In this document: positions 25,510-32,934 of the stretch, piece after piece | How the letters are laid out: each line of letters opens with the position of its first letter | Numbering within the stretch: position 1 is the stretch's first letter | NCBI GenBank assembly: GCA_964555825.1 | Contig: CAZKTY010000001.1 | Location: forward strand, 1 to 40,196 | DNA length: 40,196 bases | Direction: 5' to 3' | Source of the DNA: CAIRYW01 sp964555825 | Lineage (GTDB): Bacteria > Patescibacteriota > Minisyncoccia > Phycocordibacterales > CAIRYW01 | Position numbers and translations under genes: made by a program | The notes under the pieces: model-generated | The model's database searches: none | Told to the model about the DNA's origin: nothing | The model's input: the letters and a program-made list of their open reading frames with translations, nothing else

Positions 25510-25869
25510 TTAGTGCGAAGGTTTTACAAGTGAGAATGAATTAGGGGGAAATACATCCTCGAGGGAAATATATCCCAACTCGTTCTGATCAACATCAAAA
25601 TAATATACCCACTCCGATCCAAATAACTTGAATCGAATATTCCACAGTATGATTATTTTTCCACTCCATTCGCTTGGAGCTCCTTCAAAACCACCTTTTC
25701 GGAGTGATCTGAAAAGAAGTATATGGTTCAAAGGAACTCTTGCTGGACGAGTCTCGTTGTAGGTCCTCAGAGTTTCAAGCACTCCATATCCGATTTTTCG
25801 GGGTGCAGGAATAAGCTCGAGTGATTCAGTCCTCTTTAAGGAATCAATAGAAAGAATAGAAGTATTCAT
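25510..25869 (-). CDS. Orphan protein, 119 aa
   Basis: No family recognised. ATG 25869 (MNTSILSIDSLKR) is preferred; an upstream GTG at 25884 is open but overlaps the probable -10. The protein has a mid-region PLNHILLFRSLRKGGFEG and an aromatic WNIRFKLFGSEWVYYFDVD, which could be a small beta-rich fold. GC is about 48%, higher than neighbours. It has its own terminator and is preceded by the hairpin at 25894-25941, the same layout as the 8093 orphan. The two proteins show no evident similarity by eye. Confidence 0.55.
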   Translation of the reverse strand: MNTSILSIDSLKRTESLELIPAPRKIGYGVLETLRTYNETRPARVPLNHILLFRSLRKGGFEGAPSEWSGKIIILWNIRFKLFGSEWVYYFDVDQNELGYISLEDVFPPNSFSLVKPSH

Positions 25870-25893
25870 TTTGTAATATTCCACCGCATTGTC

Positions 25894-25941
25894 TTGCTGT
25901 GGTAGGAAAGCACTAATTTTAATGTCCTCCTACCACAGCAA
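25894..25941. repeat. Perfect 14-bp inverted repeat with 20-nt loop (TACCACAGCA family, copy 2)
   Basis: Arms at 25894-25907 and 25928-25941 share the TACCACAGCA core with the hairpin at 7995-8050, though with the arms in the opposite order. It lies 24 nt upstream of the orphan gene starting at 25869. Confidence 0.8.
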
Positions 25942-25958
25942 TTTTCAAAGAACTATAT

Positions 25959-26003
25959 ACAAAAAACACGCAGAGCCTTTTTCAAGCCCTGCGTGTTTTT
26001 TGT
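25959..26003. terminator. Bidirectional terminator-like hairpin
   Basis: A 15-bp perfect stem (25959-25973 with 25989-26003) with A and T tracts on the outside. No gene on the plus strand ends here, so the transcript it terminates is unclear. A weaker related hairpin (GAGAG/CTCTC) follows near 26046-26064. Apart from these, 25942-26244 holds only the assembly gap and the rpsF leader. Confidence 0.7.
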
Positions 26004-26084
26004 AGTATTTATTAATTTATCCTAGGATCTTAGACCCAAAAACACGGAGAGCTTTTTCTCTCTGCATACAGAATTGTATAGATG

Positions 26085-26094
26085 NNNNNNNNNN
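26085..26094. other. Assembly gap (10 Ns)
   Basis: Ten consecutive N bases. The number is probably a placeholder for a scaffold join, so true distance and possibly adjacency are unknown. Confidence 1.
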
Positions 26095-26244
26095 GATTTA
26101 TTCTAGTAGGTATAAAAATAATGTCGAACCGATCAAAATAGGAAATCCTTTGTATTCTAGGAGTTTACTTGAGATTTTCTGGTTTCGTGATATTGTACTT
26201 GGAGCCCTTTTTAGGGTCTTTATTATTAATATATAAGTAAAAAT

Positions 26245-26727
26245 ATGGAAGAAAATGCTACCAAGGAGCAGGGAAGAGTCTACGAAATAGGCTTTCACAT
26301 AGCTCCGATTGTGGGTGATGAAGCTGTTGCTCACGAGGTCTCAGGGATCAAAGCATTGCTTGAAAAAGCAAAGGCAGAGGTCCTTTCTGAAGACTTTCCA
26401 AGGTTGCGTGCCCTTTCTTATCCTCTTTCAAAGAAGATAAAGGGTGCGAAGAAGATATTCGATGAGTGCTATTTCGGCTGGATAAAGTTTGAAGTAGATC
26501 CAGAGGCAATCAGAGAAATAGAAAAAGAGGTCGAGAAACTAGAGAATGTTGTTCGTTTTCTTATTATCAAGACAGTCAAAGAGAACACTCTTTATGGAGC
26601 TAAGTTTGCTGCCAAAGAAAGAATGTCCTTCAAAAAGCCTGATGCTGGGGAGAAGAAAGATGAACCAAAAGTTGAAGTAGATGTTGTCGAAGTGGATAAA
26701 GCTATCGACGATCTTATAGTAGAATAG
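26245..26727 (+). CDS. rpsF: Small ribosomal subunit protein bS6
   Basis: The 160-aa protein has the S6 pattern: YEIGFHIAPIVGDEAV, then LRALSYPLSKKIKGAKKIFDECYFGWIKFE (an S6 beta hairpin, read in parts) and FLIIKTVKENTLYG. It is longer than E. coli S6 before processing, with an acidic C-terminal tail rich in Glu, Asp and Val. S6 binds S18 in the 30S platform. The order rpsF-ssb-rpsR is conserved in bacteria and supports the call. No obvious Shine-Dalgarno sequence. Confidence 0.92.
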   Translation: MEENATKEQGRVYEIGFHIAPIVGDEAVAHEVSGIKALLEKAKAEVLSEDFPRLRALSYPLSKKIKGAKKIFDECYFGWIKFEVDPEAIREIEKEVEKLENVVRFLIIKTVKENTLYGAKFAAKERMSFKKPDAGEKKDEPKVEVDVVEVDKAIDDLIVE

Positions 26728-26795
26728 TCTATGAACAGGGAACAGTATGGAATTTAATTCCATAGACTGCCCACTATAAACTAATCACTAAAAAT

Positions 26796-27260
26796 ATGTA
26801 TCTAAACAAAGCACTCATAATTGGAAATCTTACTCGTGATCCTGAGATCAAGGCTCTGCCTTCAGGAATTCAGGTCGCAAGTTTTTCTGTTGCTACCAAC
26901 AGGGTCTGGAAGGATAAGGATGGTAAAAAGCAGGAGTCAGTAGATTTTCACAATGTCGTGGTCTTTGGAAGACAAGCAGAAATTGTTGGGCAATACATTA
27001 AAAAAGGCTCATCTATATTTGTCGAAGGAAGAATGCAGACAAGAAGTTGGGATGCTCAGGATGGAACTAAAAAATATCGCACAGAAGTTATTGCTGATAG
27101 AGTCCAGTTCGGTCCAAAAGCAAATTCTGGTCCTTCAAGCCAATCTGATACATCAAGTACATCTAAAAAATTCAACTCTGCCTCAGATGAAAATACTGAT
27201 ACAGGCGGAGAATTAAAATATCCTGAAGAGGAAATAAACGTGGAAGACATTCCATTTTAA
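26796..27260 (+). CDS. ssb: Single-stranded DNA-binding protein
   Basis: The 154-aa protein starts MYLNKALIIGNLTRDPEIKA and has an OB fold with SFSVATNRVWKDKDGKKQE, DFHNVVVFGRQAEIVGQYI and KKGSSIFVEGRMQTRSW. A Ser/Thr-rich linker leads to the acidic tip VEDIPF, the docking site for SSB partner proteins such as RecO. It sits between rpsF and rpsR. A near-palindrome around TGGAATTTAATTCCA lies in the rpsF-ssb gap. Confidence 0.97.
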   Translation: MYLNKALIIGNLTRDPEIKALPSGIQVASFSVATNRVWKDKDGKKQESVDFHNVVVFGRQAEIVGQYIKKGSSIFVEGRMQTRSWDAQDGTKKYRTEVIADRVQFGPKANSGPSSQSDTSSTSKKFNSASDENTDTGGELKYPEEEINVEDIPF

Positions 27261-27271
27261 ATTTAAAACCT

Positions 27272-27478
27272 ATGAAAAATAACCAATGCTTTTTTAAGCA
27301 AAACAATATTCATCACATTGATTACAAGGATATTGAGATCCTAAAAAGATTCATCAATCCTCACGGAAGGATTCTTGCCAAGAAGAGAAGTGGAGTATCT
27401 GCAAAGAACCAAAGAAACCTTGCTCTCGCTATAAAGCGCGCAAGATTTATGGCTCTTATGCCTTTCGTCGCAAGATAG
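27272..27478 (+). CDS. rpsR: Small ribosomal subunit protein bS18
   Basis: The 68-aa protein contains the S18 core: IDYKDIEILKRFINPHGRIL, KKRSGVSAKNQRNLALAIKR and ARFMALMPFV. It forms the 30S platform with S6. It starts 11 nt after ssb, in the conserved rpsF-ssb-rpsR operon. Confidence 0.95.
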   Translation: MKNNQCFFKQNNIHHIDYKDIEILKRFINPHGRILAKKRSGVSAKNQRNLALAIKRARFMALMPFVAR

Positions 27479-27524
27479 TCCTTTGTCTTCCTGTCCACTT
27501 ATAAGAAATAACTAACCAATTCAA

Positions 27525-28091
27525 ATGGCTATACTTGAATATAATGAAATTACCATTAGAAGATATATCGTAGTTGATGGAGAACCCTACGAAGTGATCG
27601 ATAATCACATATTTCGAATGCAACAGAGAAAGCCTCAGAACAAGACAAAGTTGCGCAATATGATCTCTGGAAGAGTAATGGATATGACCTTCCATGCTTC
27701 AGATAAGGTAGAAGAAGCCGAGATTGAGAAGAAAGAAGCGAAATATCTCTATAATACAAAAGGAGAATACTGGTTTTGTTCTCCTACAAATCCAGGGGAT
27801 AGATACAAGATAGCAATAGAATCTTTGGGGGAGGGAATGAAATTTGTTAAACCAAATACGGTTCTAGATCTATTGATGTTTGACGAAAGGATTATCGGAG
27901 TAAGACTCCCAATAAAGATCGAACTTAAAGTTACAGAAGCTCATCCTGCTGTGAAAGGAAATACAGCCAGAGGAGGAAATAAAGTTGTTGTCCTTGAAAC
28001 AGGTGCGACTCTAGATGTTCCTATGTTCATAAACGAAGGAGATGTTATTCGAGTGAATACTGAAACTGGTGAATATGTTGAGCGTGTTTAA
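27525..28091 (+). CDS. efp: Elongation factor P with non-canonical tip loop
   Basis: The 188-aa protein has all three EF-P domains. Matches include VVDGEPYEVIDN (E. coli VLDGEPYAV-like), DLLMFDERIIGVRLP, the conserved AHPAVKGNTARGGNK and the C-terminal EGDVIRVNTETGEYVERV. EF-P relieves ribosome stalling at polyproline. In the loop that reaches the peptidyl-transferase centre, E. coli has PGKG with modified Lys34; here residues 31-37 read RMQQRKP, so Gln34 replaces the Lys and the PG turn is absent. A strong terminator follows, closing the rpsF-ssb-rpsR-efp unit. Confidence 0.94.
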   Translation: MAILEYNEITIRRYIVVDGEPYEVIDNHIFRMQQRKPQNKTKLRNMISGRVMDMTFHASDKVEEAEIEKKEAKYLYNTKGEYWFCSPTNPGDRYKIAIESLGEGMKFVKPNTVLDLLMFDERIIGVRLPIKIELKVTEAHPAVKGNTARGGNKVVVLETGATLDVPMFINEGDVIRVNTETGEYVERV

Positions 28092-28132
28092 TTAAGGATA
28101 AGAATGTAAATGTTTTTAGAGTGCTTTGTATA

Positions 28133-28177
28133 AAGCAAGAAAAAAGAGGGGGTCTTACCTCCTCTTTTTTCTTGCTT
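28133..28177. terminator. Strong terminator after efp
   Basis: A 17-bp stem (28133-28149 with 28161-28177) with an A6 tract in one arm and T6 in the other. Confidence 0.9.
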
Positions 28178-28277
28178 ATATTTAATATATTTATTATCAT
28201 TTAGCTATGAATTTCAATTATTCATCAGTGGTTAAAGCCGTCCTGTCAAAGCATTTATGCTTGAGGCCTTAATTCTG

Positions 28278-28355
28278 TTGTTTAGTTTCTAATATAGACG
28301 AAAGAATTAAGCCCTCAAGAGAGGGCTTAATTTGTTCTTTGGTAGAACTAAACAA
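28278..28355. repeat. Nested inverted repeats, possible small RNA or terminator cluster
   Basis: The inner hairpin has a perfect 12-bp stem (28305-28316 with 28321-28332, loop AAGA). It is enclosed by an outer pair, 28278-28291 and 28343-28355, matching over 13 of 14 positions. A 21-codon ORF (28207-28272) just upstream could be a leader peptide, but nothing supports translation. No tRNA or known RNA fold is evident by eye. Confidence 0.5.
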
Positions 28356-28386
28356 AAAAACAAAACTTATAACTACAAATATACTT

Positions 28387-28452
28387 ATGCAATTCTATTA
28401 TCCGTATGAAGGTGGAGAATGTTTTTTGGGTTTTTTTGATTACGAGGAATGA
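28387..28452 (+). CDS. Possible 21-aa small ORF before a terminator
   Basis: ATG 28387 gives MQFYYPYEGGECFLGFFDYE plus one Glu. It is followed 28 nt later by a plus-strand terminator with no other plus-strand gene to serve, so some transcript probably ends there. A second overlapping ORF starts at 28405. It could equally be a non-coding RNA. Confidence 0.25.
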   Translation: MQFYYPYEGGECFLGFFDYEE

Positions 28453-28480
28453 ATAATTCCTTTTGTGACATGTTCTATAA

Positions 28481-28509
28481 AGCCGACTCATCTGAGTCGG
28501 CTATTTTTT
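28481..28509 (+). terminator. Plus-strand terminator without an obvious gene
   Basis: AGCCGACTCA/TGAGTCGGCT stem (28481-28490, 28493-28502), then a T tract (28504-28509) on the plus strand only. Confidence 0.8.
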
Positions 28510-28519
28510 AAGAGAATTA

Positions 28520-28819
28520 CTAGAGAGGTAGTCCTTTTATTATGTCCTCCGCAAGTTCTTTTGAGACCATTTTGGCATACTCTTCAACTCTTTTTCTTGA
28601 ACCTTGATTGATAAGGTCTGCTTCGGATTCTTCTTCTGGAGTTATTGTAAAAAGATTTAGTTCTCTTATTTTGGAAAGAATAATATCTGGGAGAAGTTCT
28701 GGGGGATTTTTCAATTCAGGTCTTGCTGAGACTAGGTTGTTCATATAGTCATAGATCGTATTCTTGTCAGCCTCACATCTGTCGTTGATTATCTTTCCAA
28801 TATCTTTTATTTCTTCCAT
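28520..28819 (-). CDS. Small acidic protein downstream of recA
   Basis: The 99-aa protein is helical and acidic (MEEIKDIGKIINDRCEADKN; TITPEEESEADLINQG) with no recognised domain. It starts 24 nt after the recA stop and is probably cotranscribed with recA. RecX often occupies this position, but no RecX pattern of repeated helix motifs is visible. Function unknown; position suggests a link to recombination or to LexA-regulated repair. Confidence 0.7.
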   Translation of the reverse strand: MEEIKDIGKIINDRCEADKNTIYDYMNNLVSARPELKNPPELLPDIILSKIRELNLFTITPEEESEADLINQGSRKRVEEYAKMVSKELAEDIIKGLPL

Positions 28820-28843
28820 GTCTTTTTTATTAGTTGATAGGGT

Positions 28844-29932
28844 TTATTCTTCTTCTGGTTTTTCTTCTTCTAATTCAGCAGGGGAGGGTTTCACCTCAAA
28901 ACCATCTTCCTTCATGAATTTCTTTATTTTTTCGAGTATCTCATCGGCAACTTTTTTATTATCTCGAAGGAATTGTCTTGTTGCATCATATCCACGGCCT
29001 AATGTAAGTTCACCATATTTATATGAATTTCCGCTTTTCTGCAAAAGTCCCATTTTTTCTCCAAGAGCCATTATTTCTCCTTCTTTTGAGATACCTTCAT
29101 TGTACATAAGATCAAATTCAGTTTGTTTAAATGGAGCTGCCACCTTGTTCTTTACAACCTTAACCCTTACTCTTCCTCCCATTATTTCATCTCCTTTTTT
29201 GATCTGAGCGATCCTACGAATATCTAGTCTTACAGATGTATAGAATTTCAGAGCTTTTCCTCCAGGGGTTGTTTCAGGATTACCGAACATAACTCCGATC
29301 TGCATTCTGATCTGATTTATAAAGATAACGATCGTTTTGCTTTTTGCTACGATCGCTGTGAGTTTTCTTAGGGCTTGCGACATAAGGCGAGCTTGTTTTC
29401 CGACGTGATAAGCACCCATATCTCCTTCAATTTCATCCTTAGGGGTCAAAGCTGCTACTGAATCGATGACAATAACATCGATCTTTCCAGATCGAACCAA
29501 TGATTCAACTATTTCTAATGCTTGTTCACCTGTATCTGGTTGTGAGATAAGAAGTTCATCAAGTTTTACTCCAAGTCTTCCTGCATATTGGGGATCCATT
29601 GCATGTTCTGCATCAATAAAAGCGCAAATTCCGTTGAGTTTTTGTGCTTCTGCTATTACGTGAAGGGAAAGAGTGGTCTTTCCTGAAGACTCTGGTCCAA
29701 ATATTTCGATTATTCTCCCTCTTGGAAGTCCTCCAACTCCTAAAGCTTCATCCAGACCAATTGAACCTGTCGAGATCGCATTTACATCTACTCTTGGTTT
29801 GTCACCAAGCATCATTATTGAATCCTCTCCGAATTTACTTTTTATGGCTTTTAGAGTGTCTTCAATACCTGAAGCGTTAGATCTTTTTTCTTCTGTTCCT
29901 GCCTTTGTTTTTTTCTTTCCAAGTTTTGCCAT
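28844..29932 (-). CDS. recA: Recombinase RecA
   Basis: The 362-aa RecA has Walker A GPESSGKTT, FIDAEHAMDPQYAGRLGV, Walker B VIVIDSVAAL, the L1/L2 DNA loops including FGNPETTPGGKALKFY, and the C-terminal domain ending in an acidic tail (ELEEEKPEEE). It forms filaments on single-stranded DNA, performs strand exchange and triggers LexA self-cleavage. The upstream gap (54 nt) contains no GAAC-N4-GTTC box, so SOS control of recA is not evident here. Confidence 0.98.
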   Translation of the reverse strand: MAKLGKKKTKAGTEEKRSNASGIEDTLKAIKSKFGEDSIMMLGDKPRVDVNAISTGSIGLDEALGVGGLPRGRIIEIFGPESSGKTTLSLHVIAEAQKLNGICAFIDAEHAMDPQYAGRLGVKLDELLISQPDTGEQALEIVESLVRSGKIDVIVIDSVAALTPKDEIEGDMGAYHVGKQARLMSQALRKLTAIVAKSKTIVIFINQIRMQIGVMFGNPETTPGGKALKFYTSVRLDIRRIAQIKKGDEIMGGRVRVKVVKNKVAAPFKQTEFDLMYNEGISKEGEIMALGEKMGLLQKSGNSYKYGELTLGRGYDATRQFLRDNKKVADEILEKIKKFMKEDGFEVKPSPAELEEEKPEEE

Positions 29933-29986
29933 ATTATTTTTTATTAATTTCTAATCTCACCTTAAAATAAGACCTTTCTTTAAAAA

Positions 29987-30448
29987 CTATTTTTTGCTTT
30001 TTATGCTTGTTGAAACTGAATTTTCTGTTGAAGTTGAGGTTGTTGATGCTGTTATTTCTGTGGAAGTTGCGGTACTTGATGCAACAAAAGTATTTGTCTC
30101 GTCTTTCTCAAGGTATAGGTGTATCTTTTTTGAGATCTCTTTACCGTATCTGCCTTTAGCATCTATCGTAAGTATATTATAGCCGGGAAGTAGTACCAAG
30201 TTCTCATTAAAATCACCATTTGTATCAGTAAATATTTGTCTATTATTTAGGCTTATGAAGGTCACATTCTTTGTACTACCTGATACGGTGACATTTCCAA
30301 TACCTTGTAAGGTATCTTCATCTTTTGGGGTATTAAGAATAATTTGAGGTCCATATATTAATTTTTCTGCTTCAAAGCCTGCATATGTCAGAAATGATAA
30401 AAGAAAGACAATACTTAGGATCATTGCTAATTTTCCTCTGGCATTCAT
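29987..30448 (-). CDS. Membrane-anchored protein with Ig-like domain and Ser/Thr tail
   Basis: The 153-aa protein has one N-terminal helix (about residues 7-25, LAMILSIVFLLSFLTYAGF). A beta-rich domain follows (about 35-115) with LNTPKDEDTLQGIGNVTVSG, NNRQIFTDTNGDFNENLVLL and PGYNILTIDAKGRYGK, matching the pattern of small Ig-like/glucodextranase-type adhesin modules. The last 40 residues are almost only Ser, Thr, Ala and Glu, like the linkers in the surface proteins near 34-39 kb. Between ftsK and recA on the same strand. Probably a surface protein. Confidence 0.7.
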   Translation of the reverse strand: MNARGKLAMILSIVFLLSFLTYAGFEAEKLIYGPQIILNTPKDEDTLQGIGNVTVSGSTKNVTFISLNNRQIFTDTNGDFNENLVLLPGYNILTIDAKGRYGKEISKKIHLYLEKDETNTFVASSTATSTEITASTTSTSTENSVSTSIKSKK

Positions 30449-30545
30449 TCTTTTAGTGGTGTATTGAAGTTATAACAATACAGTTTAAGGCTTTTTGGTA
30501 AAAAATATTCTCGATCTCTTTTATATTCTTACTTTTCATCTTTAG

Positions 30546-32747
30546 TTAGGCGTTATTTTCGTCTTCTGATGGATTAACTCCAATTATTTCTCTTGGTCTT
30601 GAACCGTCAGCAGGACCTATAACACCTCTTTCTTCTAACATATCCATAAGACTTGCTGCTCTGGAATATCCAACTCTGAGTTTCCTTTGTAAGTAGGATG
30701 TAGAGGCTTTTTTGGCCTCTATGACGATCTCTCTTGCGTCTTCATATAGATCGTCCTCATCAGCTCCTGACACTGTAGAATCGTCAAAAATAGGGTTCCT
30801 TCCTTCAGTTTCTTCAGAGGATTTTGGAGTAAGTTCAAGACCTGGTTCAGGGAGTTCATCTTTGTATGAATCTATCAAATATTTGACTACTTTTTTTACT
30901 TCTCCTTCAGAAATGTAAGGGGATTGGATCCTAGCTGGATCTGGTTTATCTTGGCTTACAAATAGCATATCTCCTTGTCCAACAAGTTTTTCAGCGCCTG
31001 CTTTATCAATAATTGTTCTGGAATCTATCTGCGAACCAACTTTTAAGGCAATTCTTGTTGGAATATTGGCTTTGATAAGACCTGTAATGACATTTACGGA
31101 AGGTCTTTGAGTTGAAAGTACAAGATGAATACCAACAGCTCGAGACATTTGGGCAAGTCTGACGATCGCAGCTTCAAGTTCTCTTGGGTAGGCTTGCATT
31201 AGGTCAGCTAACTCATCAATGACGATGACTAAATAGGGCATTGTCTCTGGGACACTTCCTTCACTATTAGCCTTTTTATTTTTCAGTGCAGGAAGGACAA
31301 TGTTTTTGTGATAAGAATCAATATCTCTTACGGATTCTTTTTCATGAACATCGTAGCGGCGATCCATCTCTTTTGCTGCCCATTTAAGAGCAAGGATAGT
31401 TTTCTTTGCTTCGGTGATCACCGGAGTTAGAAGATGAGGGATCTTATTATATAGAGTAAGTTCAACTCTCTTGGCATCAACCATAATGAATTTGAGCATG
31501 TCTGGTGAGTTCCTATATAGAAGGGAATTGAGTATCGAGTGAACTGTCACAGATTTTCCTGAACCAGTTGTTCCTGCGATTAGGAGGTGAGGCATCTTTG
31601 CAAGATCATAGAATACTGGTTTGCCAGAGACATCTTTTCCGATCGTAGTTAGGAGAGGTTTATTCGATTCTTGAAATTCTTTTGTACCTAGAAGTGATCC
31701 GAGTCCGACGACTGTCTTTGATGTATTTGGAACTTCAATACCGACGAGCGATTTGCCAGGAATAGGAGCTTCAATTCTTATCGTCTCTGCTGCAAGAGCT
31801 AAAGCTAGGTTATCTTGAAGCCCAATAATTCTTGAAAGTTTTACTCCTTCAGCAGGCTTCAAAGCATATCTTGTGACTGTGGGACCGATGGTGATCTCAT
31901 CCATCTCAACATCAATTCCAAAATTTTGTAGAGTTCTTTTTATGATATTTGCATTTGCTTTTATGTCTCCAACTCCTGGCTTACCAGAATCCACTTCGAG
32001 CAAAGAAATTGGGGGAGGTATATAAGCTCTATTCTTTAGAATTATTGCAGAGCTGAAGAGATTCTCTTCCTCATCTTTTTTTGTGATCTTTTTGTTCTTT
32101 GTTGTTTCCTTTGATTGGTCAGTTGTGATCTTTTTTTCTTCCTCTGGGATCTGAACGATTACTTCTTCTGGAACTTTAATTTTTTTATTGAAGTCCTCCT
32201 CAGGCTTCTCTTTTTTGGTGGTCAATTTTTCCCAAAGCATTCTGGTTGCGTGACCGAGATGTGTGTCAAAGATCACAAGCACTGAGATAAGTATCAATGC
32301 AAGAAGTAGGACTGTTGATGTGATCGAATCCAAAAGTGAAAGCATTGGTTTAGAAAGTAGTCTGCCAACAGCTCCTCCTTTACCTTCGAACCAGATATCA
32401 AGAAGGGTCAGAGATGAGAGGAAGAACAAAAGTCCTCCTCCTAATTTATACATGGATATTTTTCTTTCAAGGTCTTTCAAAAATGCGATTCCGAGCATCA
32501 TAAATATCAGAGGGATCAGATAATATCCGAGACCAAAAAGACTTGAATCAAGGATCGCAAAAAGTTCTCTTCCAAGCCAGCCTGCTCTGTTGAAAGCTCC
32601 CATGAGTAGTATGAAAGCTATGACAAAAAGAAGGATTGCTACAATACTTCGGAATGTCTCATCCTGAATATTTTTGTGTTCGTATTCTTTTCTTTTATAT
32701 TCTCTCTTAGTTCCTTTTTCGTTTTTTTCAATAACTTTTTTTGCCAT
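30546..32747 (-). CDS. ftsK: DNA translocase FtsK/SpoIIIE
   Basis: ATG 32747 (MAKKVIEKNEK) gives 733 aa; the frame stays open to a GTG at 32792, but those residues are unlike a protein start and overlap the -10. About four membrane helices lie at residues 33-165, followed by a charged linker. The motor has Walker A AGTTGSGKS (about residue 390), Walker B YLVIVIDELADLM and the RecA-like STQRPSVNVITGLIKANIP. The C-terminal gamma winged helix (about 655-715; YLQRKLRVGYSRAASLMD) reads KOPS-type DNA. FtsK pumps chromosome ends across the division septum. Confidence 0.97.
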   Translation of the reverse strand: MAKKVIEKNEKGTKREYKRKEYEHKNIQDETFRSIVAILLFVIAFILLMGAFNRAGWLGRELFAILDSSLFGLGYYLIPLIFMMLGIAFLKDLERKISMYKLGGGLLFFLSSLTLLDIWFEGKGGAVGRLLSKPMLSLLDSITSTVLLLALILISVLVIFDTHLGHATRMLWEKLTTKKEKPEEDFNKKIKVPEEVIVQIPEEEKKITTDQSKETTKNKKITKKDEEENLFSSAIILKNRAYIPPPISLLEVDSGKPGVGDIKANANIIKRTLQNFGIDVEMDEITIGPTVTRYALKPAEGVKLSRIIGLQDNLALALAAETIRIEAPIPGKSLVGIEVPNTSKTVVGLGSLLGTKEFQESNKPLLTTIGKDVSGKPVFYDLAKMPHLLIAGTTGSGKSVTVHSILNSLLYRNSPDMLKFIMVDAKRVELTLYNKIPHLLTPVITEAKKTILALKWAAKEMDRRYDVHEKESVRDIDSYHKNIVLPALKNKKANSEGSVPETMPYLVIVIDELADLMQAYPRELEAAIVRLAQMSRAVGIHLVLSTQRPSVNVITGLIKANIPTRIALKVGSQIDSRTIIDKAGAEKLVGQGDMLFVSQDKPDPARIQSPYISEGEVKKVVKYLIDSYKDELPEPGLELTPKSSEETEGRNPIFDDSTVSGADEDDLYEDAREIVIEAKKASTSYLQRKLRVGYSRAASLMDMLEERGVIGPADGSRPREIIGVNPSEDENNA

Positions 32748-32846
32748 TTTAGATTTAAATTTCAGAATTAATTTGTATTCAAATAATATCACAAAAATAG
32801 AAGAAGATTTCGGTAAGTTAATCGGCCTATAGATCTAAAAGATCAT

Positions 32847-32875
32847 TGAGATATTTGGATCTCAGACATTTTTTT
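32847..32875 (+). terminator. Terminator-like hairpin between divergent genes
   Basis: TGAGAT/ATCTCA arms (32847-32852, 32859-32864) followed by seven Ts (32869-32875). No plus-strand gene ends here. It may be an isolated structure or the end of a short transcript. Confidence 0.35.
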
Positions 32876-32901
32876 ATTTAGCCAAAAAGGCTTATTCCAC
32901 A

Positions 32902-32929
32902 TTGACTTTTACGCTGTCTTTTATAGTAT
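32902..32929 (+). promoter_or_regulatory. Promoter of the helix-turn-helix gene
   Basis: TTGACT (32902-32907), 16-nt spacer, TAGTAT (32924-32929), five nt before ATG 32935. TATTCCACA directly precedes the -35. Confidence 0.55.
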
Positions 32930-32934
32930 TACGC

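Noticed and set aside
26180..26244. S6:S18-binding leader RNA upstream of rpsF
   Set aside because: Only a weak hairpin (GCCC/GGGT) is visible and the CCG-containing motif of known S6:S18 leaders was not found.
26098..26334. 78-aa hydrophobic ORF on the minus strand
   Set aside because: It overlaps the rpsF start and leader on the other strand, begins inside rpsF and has no promoter or terminator of its own.
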